Below are positions 10,569 to 21,779 of a stretch of 64,000 nucleotides of DNA, piece after piece. The notes beneath the pieces were generated by a model. The model was not told where the DNA came from, did no database searches, and saw only the letters and a list, made by a program, of their open reading frames with translations. How positions within the stretch are numbered: the first letter of the stretch is position 1; each line of letters starts with the position of its first letter. Both the position numbers and the translations under genes were made by a program. Origin of the DNA: Vespula vulgaris (taxonomy: Eukaryota; Arthropoda; Insecta; Hymenoptera; Vespidae); the NCBI RefSeq assembly GCF_905475345.1, contig NC_066593.1, forward strand, positions 5,981,774-6,045,773, in the 5' to 3' direction.

Positions 10569-11339
10569 AATTTTCAAACGGGCGTCGTTTAGTTTCTCAA
10601 TATGCTTTCACAGGGTATATACCTTATGTGCATGTAGATACATGTACATATTGTACATAAGAACAGCTGTTTCATCTTGCAAAGGCAATGACGACGGGAT
10701 TAGCGAATATTTTCTGTCTCCTTCGAGATATTTCGATGCAAGTGTATTTATGTAATTTGTATAAAGTAAGTAAATGGCGTGACGCGAGCACTGACACGGA
10801 TGTAATCCTTTGAGCAATATGAAGTTACATTTACATTATACCTTAACCAATCTACTCTACTATATAAGCTTGTATGTATACTTCCGAAGTAGTAATATTG
10901 TTAATTTAACAAGTCTTGCTTCTTAGAACGACCAAGTGGAACTACTTGTGATCTGATTTGAAAGAAAAAAAATAAAAATAAATAAATAAATAAAGTTGCA
11001 AATACATAACAAACTCACTCCAGATGGTTCACTGGTACTACGTAAACTCAGCGCTCAATGGATTAACGTCACGAGTGAATGAACGAGATTCAAAAACAGA
11101 AGTTTAAAATTTATTCGTAGATTACACTTGACATACTCAAATGTGAACGTACAATATATACGCTTTTCATTTTTATCTTTAATCATATCCAAACGACGAA
11201 GAATATGTTCTATGCTTGTAATTATTTGTGTTTTCAATGAAGAAAACAAAAGAATGCATGACGAGATAGACCAACGCGTGTATTGTTCATATCGAAAATA
11301 TCTCAACACAAAGAGGAACATAAATTTCGAGCGTTTATG
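10569..11339. other. AT-rich stretch, no gene seen
   Basis: A 71-codon ATG frame at 10540-10755 and two 73- to 88-codon frames at about 11055-11349 lack motifs and overlap antisense frames. They look like chance. Confidence 0.35.
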
Positions 11340-11660
11340 GGATAATTAGAGTGGTTGGGTAGCGGCTGAGAAGGAAGGGGAGTATAGCTCGTGTTACTCA
11401 TTGAATTATGCGCGATCATAGTGATATATAGAGATCGTATTCATTATAGAGAACGACTTGCGGGCTGCTCTGTGACCCGTTCAGCCAACATTAACGGCAC
11501 AACCAACGATGTAAATATATGATAATAATCGAGCTATCGCGTGTGTACAAGGGAATTCAATTCTCAGGAGTCAGGTTTAATGCGCGAGATACTTCCTAAC
11601 CGGAAGTACCATAACGCCCTATACTTGCCATTATTTCACGTATACGATGTGGCTTATATG
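11340..11660. promoter_or_regulatory. Candidate enhancer with inverted ETS-type sites
   Basis: A repeat-free block with raised CpG content. At 11590-11608 TACTTCC and GGAAGTA form perfect 7-bp inverted arms around TAACC. CCGGAAGT is the classical ETS-family core, so this reads as two opposed ETS sites. AATTATG and AACCAAC-type motifs lie nearby. Binding itself is inferred. Confidence 0.3.
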
Positions 11661-12673
11661 CCGTGACTTACGATCGATATACATATATATATCGAAAGAC
11701 ACTATCATCGTTCTGCTTTAATTTCAACGATTTCAAATAAAATTATTTTCATTTCTTTCAAATATTGTCGATATTTTAATCGTATAAGTAATGTTTAAAC
11801 TTATTGTTTAATCTAATATCTTACGATGACCTAATATGTAACTTAATGTTTGAATCTGATATTCATTTATCTTTCATTCCGTCATCTTTTTTTCTTTTAT
11901 TTTTATTATATGTACTTATTTTACGTTATATGTGTAGTGCGTAATTGGTTTTTATGAGACAGCGAGTTCTTTGTTTCTTTTTTCTGTTTTATACTTAGAA
12001 AGCAAAAGCTGGTATAATAAATTTCTCTCTCTCTCTTTCTCTTTCTCTCTTTTAGTTTGTAATTTAATTTTAAGTTTGTTATATCATTTTTTGTTTCGGA
12101 TTATTTTCTGTTGTTTTCTCTCTATCTCTTTTTTTTTTTAGTATGATTAATAATTTTTTCATTCTTTTCTATAAGTCTTTTCATTCTCTATTGAATCTCA
12201 TAATTGATTTCTTTTCATATTAAATTCTAATTTTTGTTTACATTAAATTCAATAAAATCCTAATCTCTTGTAGATTTATTTATATATTTATAATTTACGT
12301 TTTATACCAACTATGAACTTCATTATCAAGATATGTCTTTTCATATCTTCGTTATGTGTAATTTTAACTTGGCCGGTATCTTTACAGTCACTTGAATAAA
12401 TATTATCAGCTTATCTCTATCTGTTTCTCCTCTTTCCTGTCCATTCTTTCACATTTTATATACCCTCTTAACGAGTCCGCATTCTTTTATTTTCTTTTTC
12501 GGGACGTACCATAATCCTTGGAGAAGTCATTGAGAAGCGAAAAGTTTTATAAATCTTTCGAAAAATGCACAAGATTCGTTCGTTGCCGGGAACAAGATTA
12601 TGTCGAGAGCGATGAAAAACAAGAGAACTTTTGAAAGAAATAGTTTTTATACGATGGCTGCAAATATAATATT
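11661..12673. other. AT-rich stretch, no gene seen
   Basis: T-rich and AT-rich sequence with minor CT patches at 12023-12052. Confidence 0.4.
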
Positions 12674-12740
12674 AAAAAAAAAAAAAGAGAGAGAGAGAAA
12701 GAGAAAGAAAGAAAGAAACAAAAGAAAAAAGGAAAAAAAT
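12674..12740. repeat. Polypurine tract
   Basis: An A run passing into GA and GAAA repeats. Confidence 0.85.
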
Positions 12741-12778
12741 ATTCTCTGCGAAATCGATTCTAAGATGCCGGAGTAAAA

Positions 12779-12841
12779 AGTAAAGAGAAAGAGATAGATA
12801 GATAGAGAAAGAAAAAGGAAGAAAGAAAAAGAAAGAAAGAA

Positions 12842-12892
<51 letters not shown>

Positions 12893-12932
12893 AAGAAAGA
12901 GGTAAAGAAAGAAAGAACGAAAAAGGAAAAAA
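12779..12932. repeat. 150-base polypurine tract
   Basis: A nearly uninterrupted A/G block mixing GATA, GAAA and GA units, with a GA-rich centre at 12846-12890. A polypyrimidine block follows at about 12968-13047, so the two can partly pair as opposed arms. Confidence 0.9.
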
Positions 12933-12967
12933 TATGTAAGGAACAGCGATTTTCCGTCCGCGAAAAG

Positions 12968-13047
12968 TCTCCTCTTCTTTTTTTTCTTTTCTTCTTCTTC
13001 TCTTCCCCTCCTTCTTCTCTTTCTCCTCTTCTTCTACCTTCTTTTCT
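12968..13047. repeat. Polypyrimidine tract (TTC/CTT-rich)
   Basis: An irregular T/C run on the same strand as, and facing, the preceding purine tract. Confidence 0.8.
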
Positions 13048-13439
13048 CAAGCACACGATGGAAATCTCCGCGTTGAAATTTTTACAGACGGCGATCTCTC
13101 GGCTACTTTCTTACGTTTCGCGTTACGGGCAGTAAACTTTGAAGTACGAACGGCGTAATCAAATTCTTTCCCTCCTCTTTCTCCTTCTTTCTCTCTCTTT
13201 CATTCTCTCTTTCTTTCTTTCTTTTTCCTCTTTCTTCTTTACTTCATCTTTCCACATTCAGGAACGTGAAGTTTCACCGATCAAGCTTTTCCCTGTGAGC
13301 GAAAATACGTAAACTTTCGATCGAAGTCGAAACGTCTCGCGCGAATTCTACGGCCATAATCTTTGTTCTACTTATCGAGTTTCGAACATCAAAACTAGTA
13401 AGTCCAGATCGCGAGGAAGTGAATTGCGTTCTTATGTTT
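13048..13439. other. Gene-free stretch
   Basis: CpG-bearing mixed sequence, with a further T/C run at 13166-13245. No frame of note. Confidence 0.35.
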
Positions 13440-13478
13440 ATATATATATATATGTGTGTGTGTGTATGTGTGTGTGTA
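13440..13478. repeat. (TA)n(TG)n microsatellite
   Basis: A TA run passes into a TG run, giving alternating purine-pyrimidine sequence. Confidence 0.9.
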
Positions 13479-14228
13479 GGGTATCAATATAGAGATGTAT
13501 TATTTTCGTATGTGTGTATGTGTAGAAAGAGAGATGATCATGTGTGCTGACGTGTGTGCGTACTATATGTCTCTTTCTCTTGTTCTATTTTCTTCGATGA
13601 ATCTTCTCGGTAGTGTTGTTCGGCTTTGCGTGAAATGGAAGCAAGATCGATCCTAAAAGTATCGTCATAAATTTGTCGAAAAACGTCAGCCGCCTTTCGA
13701 CAAATTGATTAAGCGAAAATACTCTTCTTCGCTTTCACGAGAACCATAATATCCGATTTTAAATCGAAATTTAAGAGTTAGAACGACGTAACTACTTTTC
13801 CGAGTTTATTTTTACATCGTTCTTTGTTTAAAATCTATCTATATTTCGTTTTAGCGGATTTAAACGATTTCGAAATTTTCGTTGAAATCTTTAATAAATA
13901 AAACGTACGTGTCTATCTAAATATTTAAAAATATCTAATAATTTACGTGATATTCTAGATTTAGAGAAATCGTACTGGAGAGTTAGTTAAGTTTGAAATA
14001 TAAAGGAAATTCGTAAAATAACAAACGATACTTTATTCGAGTTGAATATATTTCTAATATCTAGATTCCGTGAAAAGTTGCTACAACTCGCTTCGATAGC
14101 ATGTATATCGATCTGAATAATTTTCATTAAAGCCCGGAATAGTTGATTGCACGATCCGGAACGGTCGCATTTTGCGGTTATTGACTGAACTGTTTGGTTG
14201 CTCTGTGCTGTATAGAACAAGAGAGAAC

Positions 14229-14229
<1 letters not shown>
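13479..14229. other. AT-rich stretch, no gene seen
   Basis: The minus-strand frame at 13987-14220 has 77 codons of reasonable complexity but starts at TTG and shows no motif. Confidence 0.35.
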
Positions 14230-14263
<34 letters not shown>

Positions 14264-14264
14264 C
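14230..14264. repeat. (GA)n microsatellite
   Basis: A pure GA run of about 31 bases. Confidence 0.9.
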
Positions 14265-16014
14265 CGCGTTGCTTTCAACAAGCTTACGAAGGAATTTATA
14301 TACGATGGTATAAGCGTGCATCATCTTGCATGTACGCATCGAAAGTCGAACACTTTGAACTTGGAATGAATTTTGCCTGGAAGCTAGAAATCAAGTGCAG
14401 GTACCTATGCATAACATATCTTTGTGATCTTCATACGTTAAACGTAATTTTTTACCACGAGAGAAGGTATTATCGAAACTGTAGTTACGGTTTATATAGA
14501 TCAGTAATAATACGTTGTTAAGACAAAAACTAAAATTTGCAAAAATATTAAAAATTCTAAATTTATTTGGGACTTATCATGATCATTTAGATCAATAAAC
14601 GTACGATACAATTTTTCGATTAAATATTCGATTAAACGTTTCTTTTCGCAAGTTATATTTTACATTTTTTTTTTTTTTTTGTATTCTTCCTTTCCTTCTT
14701 CACTTTTACACGAAGCAACGAGAAAATAGTTTGTAGCACGGCTTTGTCTATGATTAAATAGATTCCACGAAGAGAAAATACTATGTCTTATCTAGGATTA
14801 ATTAACAAATATATGGTTTCCACCATAGACGTTATCTTTAAGCCAAGCATTTAGAAGAAAATTATTGGTTCCTAGGAGCAACCTAATCCGGGTACATGTG
14901 CCTTTCCTCTCCCCCTTCATAGTACTCTCTCCTTCGGTTAAGTCATTAAATTTCGACGGTTAAGGATGGAAGAAGAGTAAGGGAAGTTTCAGTTTGCAGG
15001 TTAGCCTACACGCGGGAATCCTTCATTAACGACGCGATGTGTACAAATCCTACGCGCTTGAAAAGCATGCTTCGTTACACGCGTGCTGCGGATTATTGGA
15101 AATAATCGGACAGTCACTGCGGAAATCGGATTAATCTCGATGCCATCGATCAACTTCCCCTACTACTCTTCATTTTCCTCCCACATTTCTATTCTCCCAG
15201 AGTTCCTATTTCCTCTCGTTGTAGGACTACTTTCGCTTTTTTCTTTTCATTTCTTCTCCTTTTCTATTTTTTTTCCTTTTTTATTTTTTTTTTCATTTTC
15301 TTTCCCTCTTTATCCTCTTTTTTTTACGAATATAACAAAGTTATATTCTAGATATTTTTATTTCTCGAGAAGATCGTAACGTCATCGATCGAAGTACTTA
15401 GATACTTAATCAAATCATTACGATTACATACGTATTTGATTTATCATTACGTGCTCGCTGTACAAACTTCAGATATTGCATCGATTTTGTATTATAACGG
15501 ATTACTTAACGCGTGTATACTTAAGTTAATAATTCGCCTATTTGATTGATTATTCTATAGATAAGTTGCATGATCTTAAAGAGATGTTTTTATAATATAA
15601 TTCATCAGCCTGAAAATGGAAAATCTTATTCAGACAACGATATTTAGTTGATAGCGTTTATCAACGTATGTAATTTTACTAGAAGCTATCTTACTTTAGA
15701 GCGTGCAACGATTTTTCATAAAATGCATTATTTAAAAGTTACTCAAAGCGTGCATATTAGATGTCATATTCTGTATAGACAATATTTCATGATGTAAACA
15801 AAGCAATCTCGTTTAAATCTCTATTTAAATATTCTGAATGTACAAATTAAATTAAATTGACAGAGTTTACAGCGAATGTTCGCAAACAAAATGTTTATAA
15901 GCAAATTTTAGATCAAATGCATTAAGAAAAAGCAATCGAAGAGAAGGAAGAAAAGAGAGAAAAATAGAAAGTTGAAACTTATGGCAAAAGATGAATTAAT
16001 GAGATTTTAACTTA
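14265..16014. other. AT-rich stretch, no gene seen
   Basis: T-rich runs lie at 14667-14682 and 15230-15325. 14880-15140 is more complex and CpG-bearing but has no convincing frame. Confidence 0.35.
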
Positions 16015-16215
16015 TGCCGGACGTTATGTTCACCTTAGTGCAAATTGCAACTGCCGTCTCTCTCCCATGAGAACCGACGTTATTAGCTTCCTGAATGCGG
16101 TCTAGCGTATTTCGCATAATGAGAGCGTTAATACTAACAATAACCAAGCTGTTTCACGTACGTTCACTCGCTTGTTCGCTCACTCGCTCCACAGATTCTA
16201 TAGCTAAATCTGATC
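16015..16215. promoter_or_regulatory. Candidate regulatory block
   Basis: Repeat-free mixed-composition sequence of about 200 bases in AT-rich surroundings, with CGTTATTAG and GCGTTAATAC-type motifs. The inference rests on composition. Confidence 0.15.
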
Positions 16216-16575
16216 TTGTTTCTTGGTGCCGTTCTGACTAAATATCAAGTTCAACGGCTCGAATGATCTCGACGTTTTAACTATAATAAATTATTACTAT
16301 AAAATCTATATCGATAAACGTTTATGTTTCCTACGATAAATTATTAAATATCGATTGATTACGTTAGTCAAGTTTAATTATGTTTTATAATCGCTTATAC
16401 GATAGCTATAACATAGCTAAACATAAAATTTCTACGAGTGATTTATTTTTCATAAAAATGTTTTCTTGAAGACATTTGAGAAACCCCATATGGGAAAGCT
16501 GGGAGAAATATTTTTTTATATTGAGTTATACGACGTAGCTCTAAATATGTAATATCTAAATATTAAACTTCTAAA
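16216..16575. other. AT-rich stretch, no gene seen
   Basis: Unstructured AT-rich sequence. Confidence 0.4.
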
Positions 16576-16884
16576 TTGGCGAACAGTTTTCACAACATAA
16601 TAACAATAACTAGAAATCTTTGTATTTTCGAATGTTATAGGAATCGACGAGATTTGTTAAACGAATTTATTGAAATTGTTCGATACGATTCGATAAAAGA
16701 CTCGTATTTGAAATTCTCAAAACCCACGGTCAACTTTTATTTTACTTCATTCATAAATTCAGAACAGATCGTTCGTTGGGTGAAAGAAATTATTCGGATT
16801 TCGATTATGTACGTAGTAATATTTTTTTTCCAAGGGTTACATAAATCAAATTTATTGTATTTATTTATTACAAATGAAGTCTAA
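16576..16884 (+). CDS. Unrecognised 102-codon frame, doubtful
   Basis: The frame is free of simple repeats and encodes a mixed, fairly hydrophobic peptide without a known domain. It starts at TTG, and the first internal Met is near residue 78. In AT-rich DNA such a frame can arise by chance. It is listed because it is among the longest frames here not produced by a microsatellite. Confidence 0.1.
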   Translation: MANSFHNIITITRNLCIFECYRNRRDLLNEFIEIVRYDSIKDSYLKFSKPTVNFYFTSFINSEQIVRWVKEIIRISIMYVVIFFFQGLHKSNLLYLFITNEV

Positions 16885-17572
16885 AGTTATAAACGGTAGC
16901 CTACAGATTCGAATCTTTGCCAATTGCATTTGCGTAATAGTCAAATAAAATATTTCTGAGTTCGAATGTAAACTAGAGAGTGAACTAGAAACGTGACAAA
17001 TGATCGAAAAGAGATATAGGGAAAAATAAAGATAGAGAGAAAGAGAGTGGTCCATGTTGCAAGAAAAAGATGGCAAGATGTGAAAGCGTTTCGTGAAATA
17101 TTACATAAAGTACTTAGAGTGCGCGCATCGTAAAATAGACAGGGACAAAACTCGTCCGTTTTATTTCTCAAAGATTATTGCCTTGTAAAAGTTTTATCAT
17201 CGCTACACGAATCGCAACGTTGTTGGATGTTTGAACGCTAAACCCTCCCCCTTTCCCTTCACCCTTTCCTTTAACTCTTATACTGTTCTTTCTTTTTTTT
17301 TTTTACCAAACATTTATTATCCGTAATTCGAAAGTTTTTCCCACTAAAACTAGTACCGTCGTAGTCGCCACCCGCAGGAGTTGATTTTTTTTTAAACGAG
17401 AACGTCCGCTGTTCCACGACTACACGCGCAAAAAATTTTCTACATCGGAATAACCCGGCGATTAACTTTTAAAAGCTCCGTGTTGGATTTTTATTCTTTT
17501 CTTGTCCTTTCTTTTTTTTTTTTCTTTTCTTTTTTTTGTCTTTTTCTTTTCTTTTTCTGTTTTGTTATATTT
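16885..17572. other. Gene-free stretch
   Basis: A/G-rich patch at 17020-17050. CpG-bearing segment at 17340-17465. T-rich run at 17482-17572. Confidence 0.4.
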
Positions 17573-17627
17573 TTATTTAATTTAATTTTATTTAATTTTA
17601 TTTAATTTTATTTTATTTCATTTCATT
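17573..17627. repeat. (TTTAATTTTA)n decamer repeat
   Basis: Three perfect decamers at 17581-17610, with degenerate TTTTATTTCA units on the right. Confidence 0.8.
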
Positions 17628-18268
17628 TCTCCTTTTTTTATTATCGCGAGAGGAGAGACAAACATCGAGACTAATCAAAATTAAAGGATTGAAATGTGTT
17701 GTTTATACAATTTGCTATTTATACAATTCGTTATTTATCTGATTCATCAATATTTGGTAACGCGAATATGTAGTAAGCAAATAGATAAATATTTATCGAA
17801 ACTAGCTATTATTTCCTATGCGTATATGATAAATAACGTTATTATAATTTAGAATAAATTAGAATAAAAGTCGTATATAAAATATTTTATTCATAAACAA
17901 TGTTTAAGCCGAGTTTATTTCAATACCAATTGTCAAACGTCCAAAGAAATCTCGATATTATCGAGTCAATAAAAATAAAGAAATTTGTCGAACAAAATCA
18001 TTTATCAAAAATACGTATTAATTATTATTATTAACAGTGTATCTCGAACGAGATACATAGATAAAATATTAAATGTTCTCACGTACAAATATCTTTAGTT
18101 ATTACTATCATAGTTGTTCAACTGAAACAAAAGACGTTCCCTAAAGTACGACGATCCCTTTTATGCTGTCCAAGAAAATATCGCTCAGCCAGCTTGCTCT
18201 CGACTTTGCGTGTAAGAGAAGTCGCATTATCTAGAAACGAGTCTCGGTATCGGTTTCTTCGCTATCGT
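17628..18268. other. AT-rich stretch, no gene seen
   Basis: Unstructured AT-rich sequence. Confidence 0.4.
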
Positions 18269-18318
18269 TCTCTCTCTTTCTTTCTCTGTCTTTCTCTCTC
18301 TCTCTCTCTGTCTTTCTC
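18269..18318. repeat. (CT)n-rich tract
   Basis: Polypyrimidine with CTTT and GT interruptions. Confidence 0.85.
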
Positions 18319-18470
18319 GCAGTACATTCTCGAATGCGATTTCACACAAAAAGTATCTCTTTTTCTTTTCGAGCTTACTTTTCTCTCTTCCTTTTTCATC
18401 GTTAGGAACTTTATCGTTCGTTGTACGTTTTGCGAAGTTACTGAGTTCGCTTTCCCTCTTTTTTATTTTC

Positions 18471-18530
18471 CTCTCTCTCTTTCTCTCTCTCTTTGTCTCT
18501 ATCTCTCTCTCTCTCTCTCCCTCTCTCTCG
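18471..18530. repeat. (CT)n-rich tract
   Basis: A CT run with a few G and A interruptions. The 135-codon frame at 18493-18900 starts inside it. Confidence 0.9.
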
Positions 18531-18839
18531 TGCAATAAGAAAAGATGGTACAACGGCGATAAGCAGTATTCTCTTCGATAAACTCGAATATTTAACGATC
18601 CACCTAATGGTGACTTCCGTTTGTTTGATGCACGCGATTAGGAAATGTTATCCTATCGAAGGACATCTATTTCTCTACAGCACACCTGCGTTCTCTGTTT
18701 TCCGACGTACTGCAGTACCCGAGGAAGGACGAAACAACCGCAATAATATCCTCTTCTCTCGTGGAAAGGGAGAAAGCATTCGACGTCGTCGAATCGATTT
18801 TCGATGCACATCCGTTACTCGTACGACGACTTTCTTATC

Positions 18840-18840
<1 letters not shown>
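18531..18840 (+). other. Higher-complexity segment between CT tracts
   Basis: About 310 bases without repeats and with several CpGs. The + frame (part of 18493-18900) is open throughout and reads a mixed peptide with Cys, His and Arg-rich parts, but both ends lie in CT tracts that contain no stops. A minus frame is open across the right part as well. Coding status is undecided and no family was recognised. Confidence 0.15.

Positions 18841-18870
<30 letters not shown>
18841..18870. repeat. (CT)n microsatellite
   Basis: A CT run of about 28 bases. Confidence 0.9.
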
Positions 18871-18872
<2 letters not shown>

Positions 18873-18985
18873 GGATCCCTCTTCAATGTCGAAGACATAA
18901 GCATTGTATGCACCTACTACCCTTCCTTTCTTCGACAGACTTCCCCATAACATCGAAACGTCGCTCGCGGTTGTCTTTCAAACTT

Positions 18986-19063
18986 GTCTCTTTCTCTTTC
19001 TCTCTTTCTCTTTTTCTTTCTCTTTCTCTTTCTCTCTCTTTTTCTTTTTTTTCTCTTTCTCTT
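18986..19063. repeat. (CTTT)n/(CT)n tract
   Basis: A 78-base pure T/C block with CTTTCT periodicity. Confidence 0.9.
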
Positions 19064-19274
19064 TGATCGACATTACCAATCCACTTGGAATATCAAAGAA
19101 GTCGACGTACGAATACCAAAGCCATCGCCATGCTAAATCTCCTACATCAAAAATCTTTCCGTGACGCTACCGAGTTCTGTTAGATGCTACGGAGGAGGCA
19201 CTTTGTTTCTAGATTATAAGATCATGACGTGCGTGAATTCATAAGACCTTCTTTCACGTGCATATATAGGTACT

Positions 19275-19344
19275 TATGTATGTATGTATGTATGTATGTA
19301 TGTATGTATGTATGTATGTATGTATATAAATGTATGTATGTATA
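19275..19344. repeat. (TATG)n microsatellite
   Basis: About 12 TATG units, a short TATAAA interruption, then about three more. Confidence 0.95.
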
Positions 19345-19825
19345 AGAGATGCCGAGAGAAATATTACGAGGGGTAAGGTCGTTATTTCGAAAATATTACG
19401 AGATCGTGACTCGTCGTTGCAACGATCGAAATTGCTTTAACGTATTCGAACGTTCATCTTGATTCGTTTTTAAATCGTAGATCGGATAAATAGAGGGATT
19501 ATTTTTGGACGATTTAAAAAATCGTAGAATATTTTTTAAAATGAAAATAATTAATGAATCGTGGAATATCTTTTTTCTTTTTTTGTAGCAACGATACAGA
19601 AAAGAAAAACAGATAGAAAATAATACTTCTTTGATAATGTCATTTCGAAAGTCTAACAAAAAAAGTTATTTGATTTCAAAAAACATCCGAATATTTTTCC
19701 ATCTATACGTCCACAAACATATATATATTTCGAGAAGTCAAACTTACATCTTCGTATTCTCGTAGAAATGTATTCGTTGGTGCACTTACTTGGAACGACG
19801 TAGCGATCTACGAAGTCAAGTAATA
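19345..19825. other. AT-rich stretch, no gene seen
   Basis: Unstructured, with an 87-codon minus frame at 19396-19659 rich in Ile/Lys/Phe. Confidence 0.4.
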
Positions 19826-19889
19826 CTCTCCCTCTCTCTCTCTCTCTCTCTTTCTCTCCCCCTCCCTCTTTTCTTCCTCTCCTCTCTCA
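19826..19889. repeat. (CT)n-rich tract
   Basis: A CT core of about 30 bases flanked by irregular T/C sequence. Confidence 0.85.
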
Positions 19890-20067
19890 GTGACAAATGA
19901 TCAAAGGGAAGAGAGCTCGTTGCAAGACGTAGTACGAAATATAACGTAGAAAGTTAGAATAGGACGTTACTCGTGTCGGCTTGTGATGTCTACCGGATAA
20001 GATTATCCTTAAAAATGTGAATCTTCTGAAAGGAAGAAAACCAAGAAAAAGAAGAAAAAAAAGCAGA

Positions 20068-20092
20068 GAAGAAGAAGAAGACGAAGAAGAAG

Positions 20093-20123
<31 letters not shown>
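20068..20123. repeat. (GAA)n trinucleotide repeat
   Basis: GAA repeats with one GAC interruption, followed by A/G-rich sequence to about 20300. The minus frame over it is poly-Phe and spurious. Confidence 0.9.
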
Positions 20124-20124
<1 letters not shown>

Positions 20125-20299
20125 GAAAAGGAAATAGTACTTTAGTAATAGTGAAATTAATTCCAAGAGTGGAAGAGAGAAAAGCGATGAAAACATAAAA
20201 AAGGAAAAAAAATAAGGAAAGAAAAAGGAAAAGAGCGAAAGCGAAAGAAAAAATTTCAGGAAAAAGAGGAAGAGGAAAAAAAAAAGAGAAAAAAATGGA

Positions 20300-21229
20300 G
20301 GAGAAAGGAGCATATAAATTCTCGAAGGCGACCTCGACCCATCTTCTACAACGGTAACGTGGTCGACTACTACGGAGGGTCTTACTACTAGATATAATCC
20401 GTAAACAGAATATTGATTTATGTCAATAACAGTCAGTCTGGGTCAATTAAGAATGTGATTGACACAGTAGGTTATCTTATTCGTTATTTTATTTAGTATC
20501 TCATCGTTTAAAGGGTGGAAAAAAAGAAGAAATGTATCATCCATTAGTCTTATCCGGTCAACTTTTAGGGATTCTCGATTGAAGGGCTTAAGAGAGGGAT
20601 AATACTACTCACCGTGATACCATCCGTACATACTTACTAAACATAATATTTATTAAAGGAGTCAAGAAGATAGAAGAAGGAAAGATAAGACGACTCTTGT
20701 GAATGAGAGGAGGTCTCTTTCTATGTCACTCTCACTCTCTCATTCTCTGAACTCTTTTTGAATTATTTCTCTCGGTAAACGGCTGGTTCTCGTTCATACG
20801 TAATACGTTTCCTCTTGACGTTTTCTTTTATTCTTATAGTTTCTCTCCTCTCCTTTCCGTTTTTACTCTTTCTCTTCCACTCGACATCCGACTGGAGCCA
20901 CCCTCGCCGTCGTAATTTCCGACGTTGTTCCTCCTCCTTCCCCTCCTATCCGTTAACTCCTACGGTCTTCTCATTTTCGCAAGCTCTACGACAAGACTTT
21001 TATGAGGAAAGCCAGAGAACACACCGATAGTGACGGCAAATTGCGTCGTTCTCGATTCTCGATTTTCTGAAATTTCGCGTGGAAAGAGGTTAATCCTACT
21101 TTCATTCGCTTCAAAATTCCTTCATATATTAGTAAAGAACAAAATTTCTGGCATATCGGTACCTTGGTTTATGCATATTACGAATATTTATCTAGTAATG
21201 TAATCGAGTGATATTAGAATAACGAGTTT
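20300..21229. other. Gene-free stretch
   Basis: AT-rich with a CT patch at 20727-20750. The + frame 20815-21030 ends in a mixed Arg/Ser/Pro-rich peptide (about residues 25-70) in CpG-bearing sequence, but it starts with a T-run peptide and has no recognised motif. Confidence 0.3.
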
Positions 21230-21420
21230 AATGGTGAGTGAAGGTTCGACCGCCATTGAAGTACTTCGTTAACCGGATATACGTTCGGAGTGATGGCCAT
21301 TAACATCGATTACAAGTTCGTAATTACAAGTTGCAACCGACGGGGCAATGAACGAATGGCAACGCCGTACCTTCCGCATAATTATCTCTTTAATGTAGCG
21401 AGTATTTGGTAATGTCTCGC
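21230..21420. promoter_or_regulatory. Candidate regulatory block
   Basis: Repeat-free, CpG-bearing sequence with a CATAATTA homeodomain-type core at about 21377-21384 and two GGCCATTAA/CGCCATTGA-type motifs. Low-confidence inference. Confidence 0.2.
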
Positions 21421-21570
21421 TCGTTCATCGACTAATCGGATTTTCAATGTTCACGATGCTTTAAAAATACATCTAGTACGTAATAACTTTACTATAATCA
21501 AGTGATGGTTAAATCCGGACGATTTTACTCTTTGACCTTTCCCTTTGATATACCGTTTCTAATATCCAGG

Positions 21571-21606
21571 TTTAGATTTAGATTTAGATTTAGATTTAGA
21601 TTTAGA
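21571..21606. repeat. (TTTAGA)6 hexamer repeat
   Basis: Six perfect TTTAGA units. This is a hexamer and differs from the insect telomere pentamer TTAGG. Confidence 0.95.
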
Positions 21607-21749
21607 TCTACGTTTATTAGATAGATTCAGAAAGCGAGAAAGATAGAAAATATTTCAAAAATCTTTCAGCAAAATGACGAAATGATGGATAATAAAATAT
21701 GAATAAATAAATAAAATGTGTTCAAGAAGAAGAGAGAACAAGAGAAAAA

Positions 21750-21779
21750 CAGAGAGAGAGAGAGAGAGAAAGAGAGAGC
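21750..21779. repeat. (GA)n microsatellite
   Basis: A GA run with one AA interruption. Confidence 0.9.

Noticed and set aside
17343..17383. miR-252-like sequence (ACTAGTACCGTCG ... CGCAGGAG)
   Set aside because: Only scattered similarity to the mature microRNA, interrupted by an insertion, and no precursor fold was evident.
18227..18953. Antisense frames rich in Arg-Glu
   Set aside because: They are the reverse reading of CT tracts and occur wherever those tracts occur.
21242..21256. tRNA B-box-like GGTTCGACC
   Set aside because: There is no A box, acceptor stem or anticodon arm at the proper distances upstream.
21571..21606. (TTTAGA)6 as telomere-like repeat
   Set aside because: The insect telomere repeat is the pentamer TTAGG. 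This is an isolated hexamer array with only six units.
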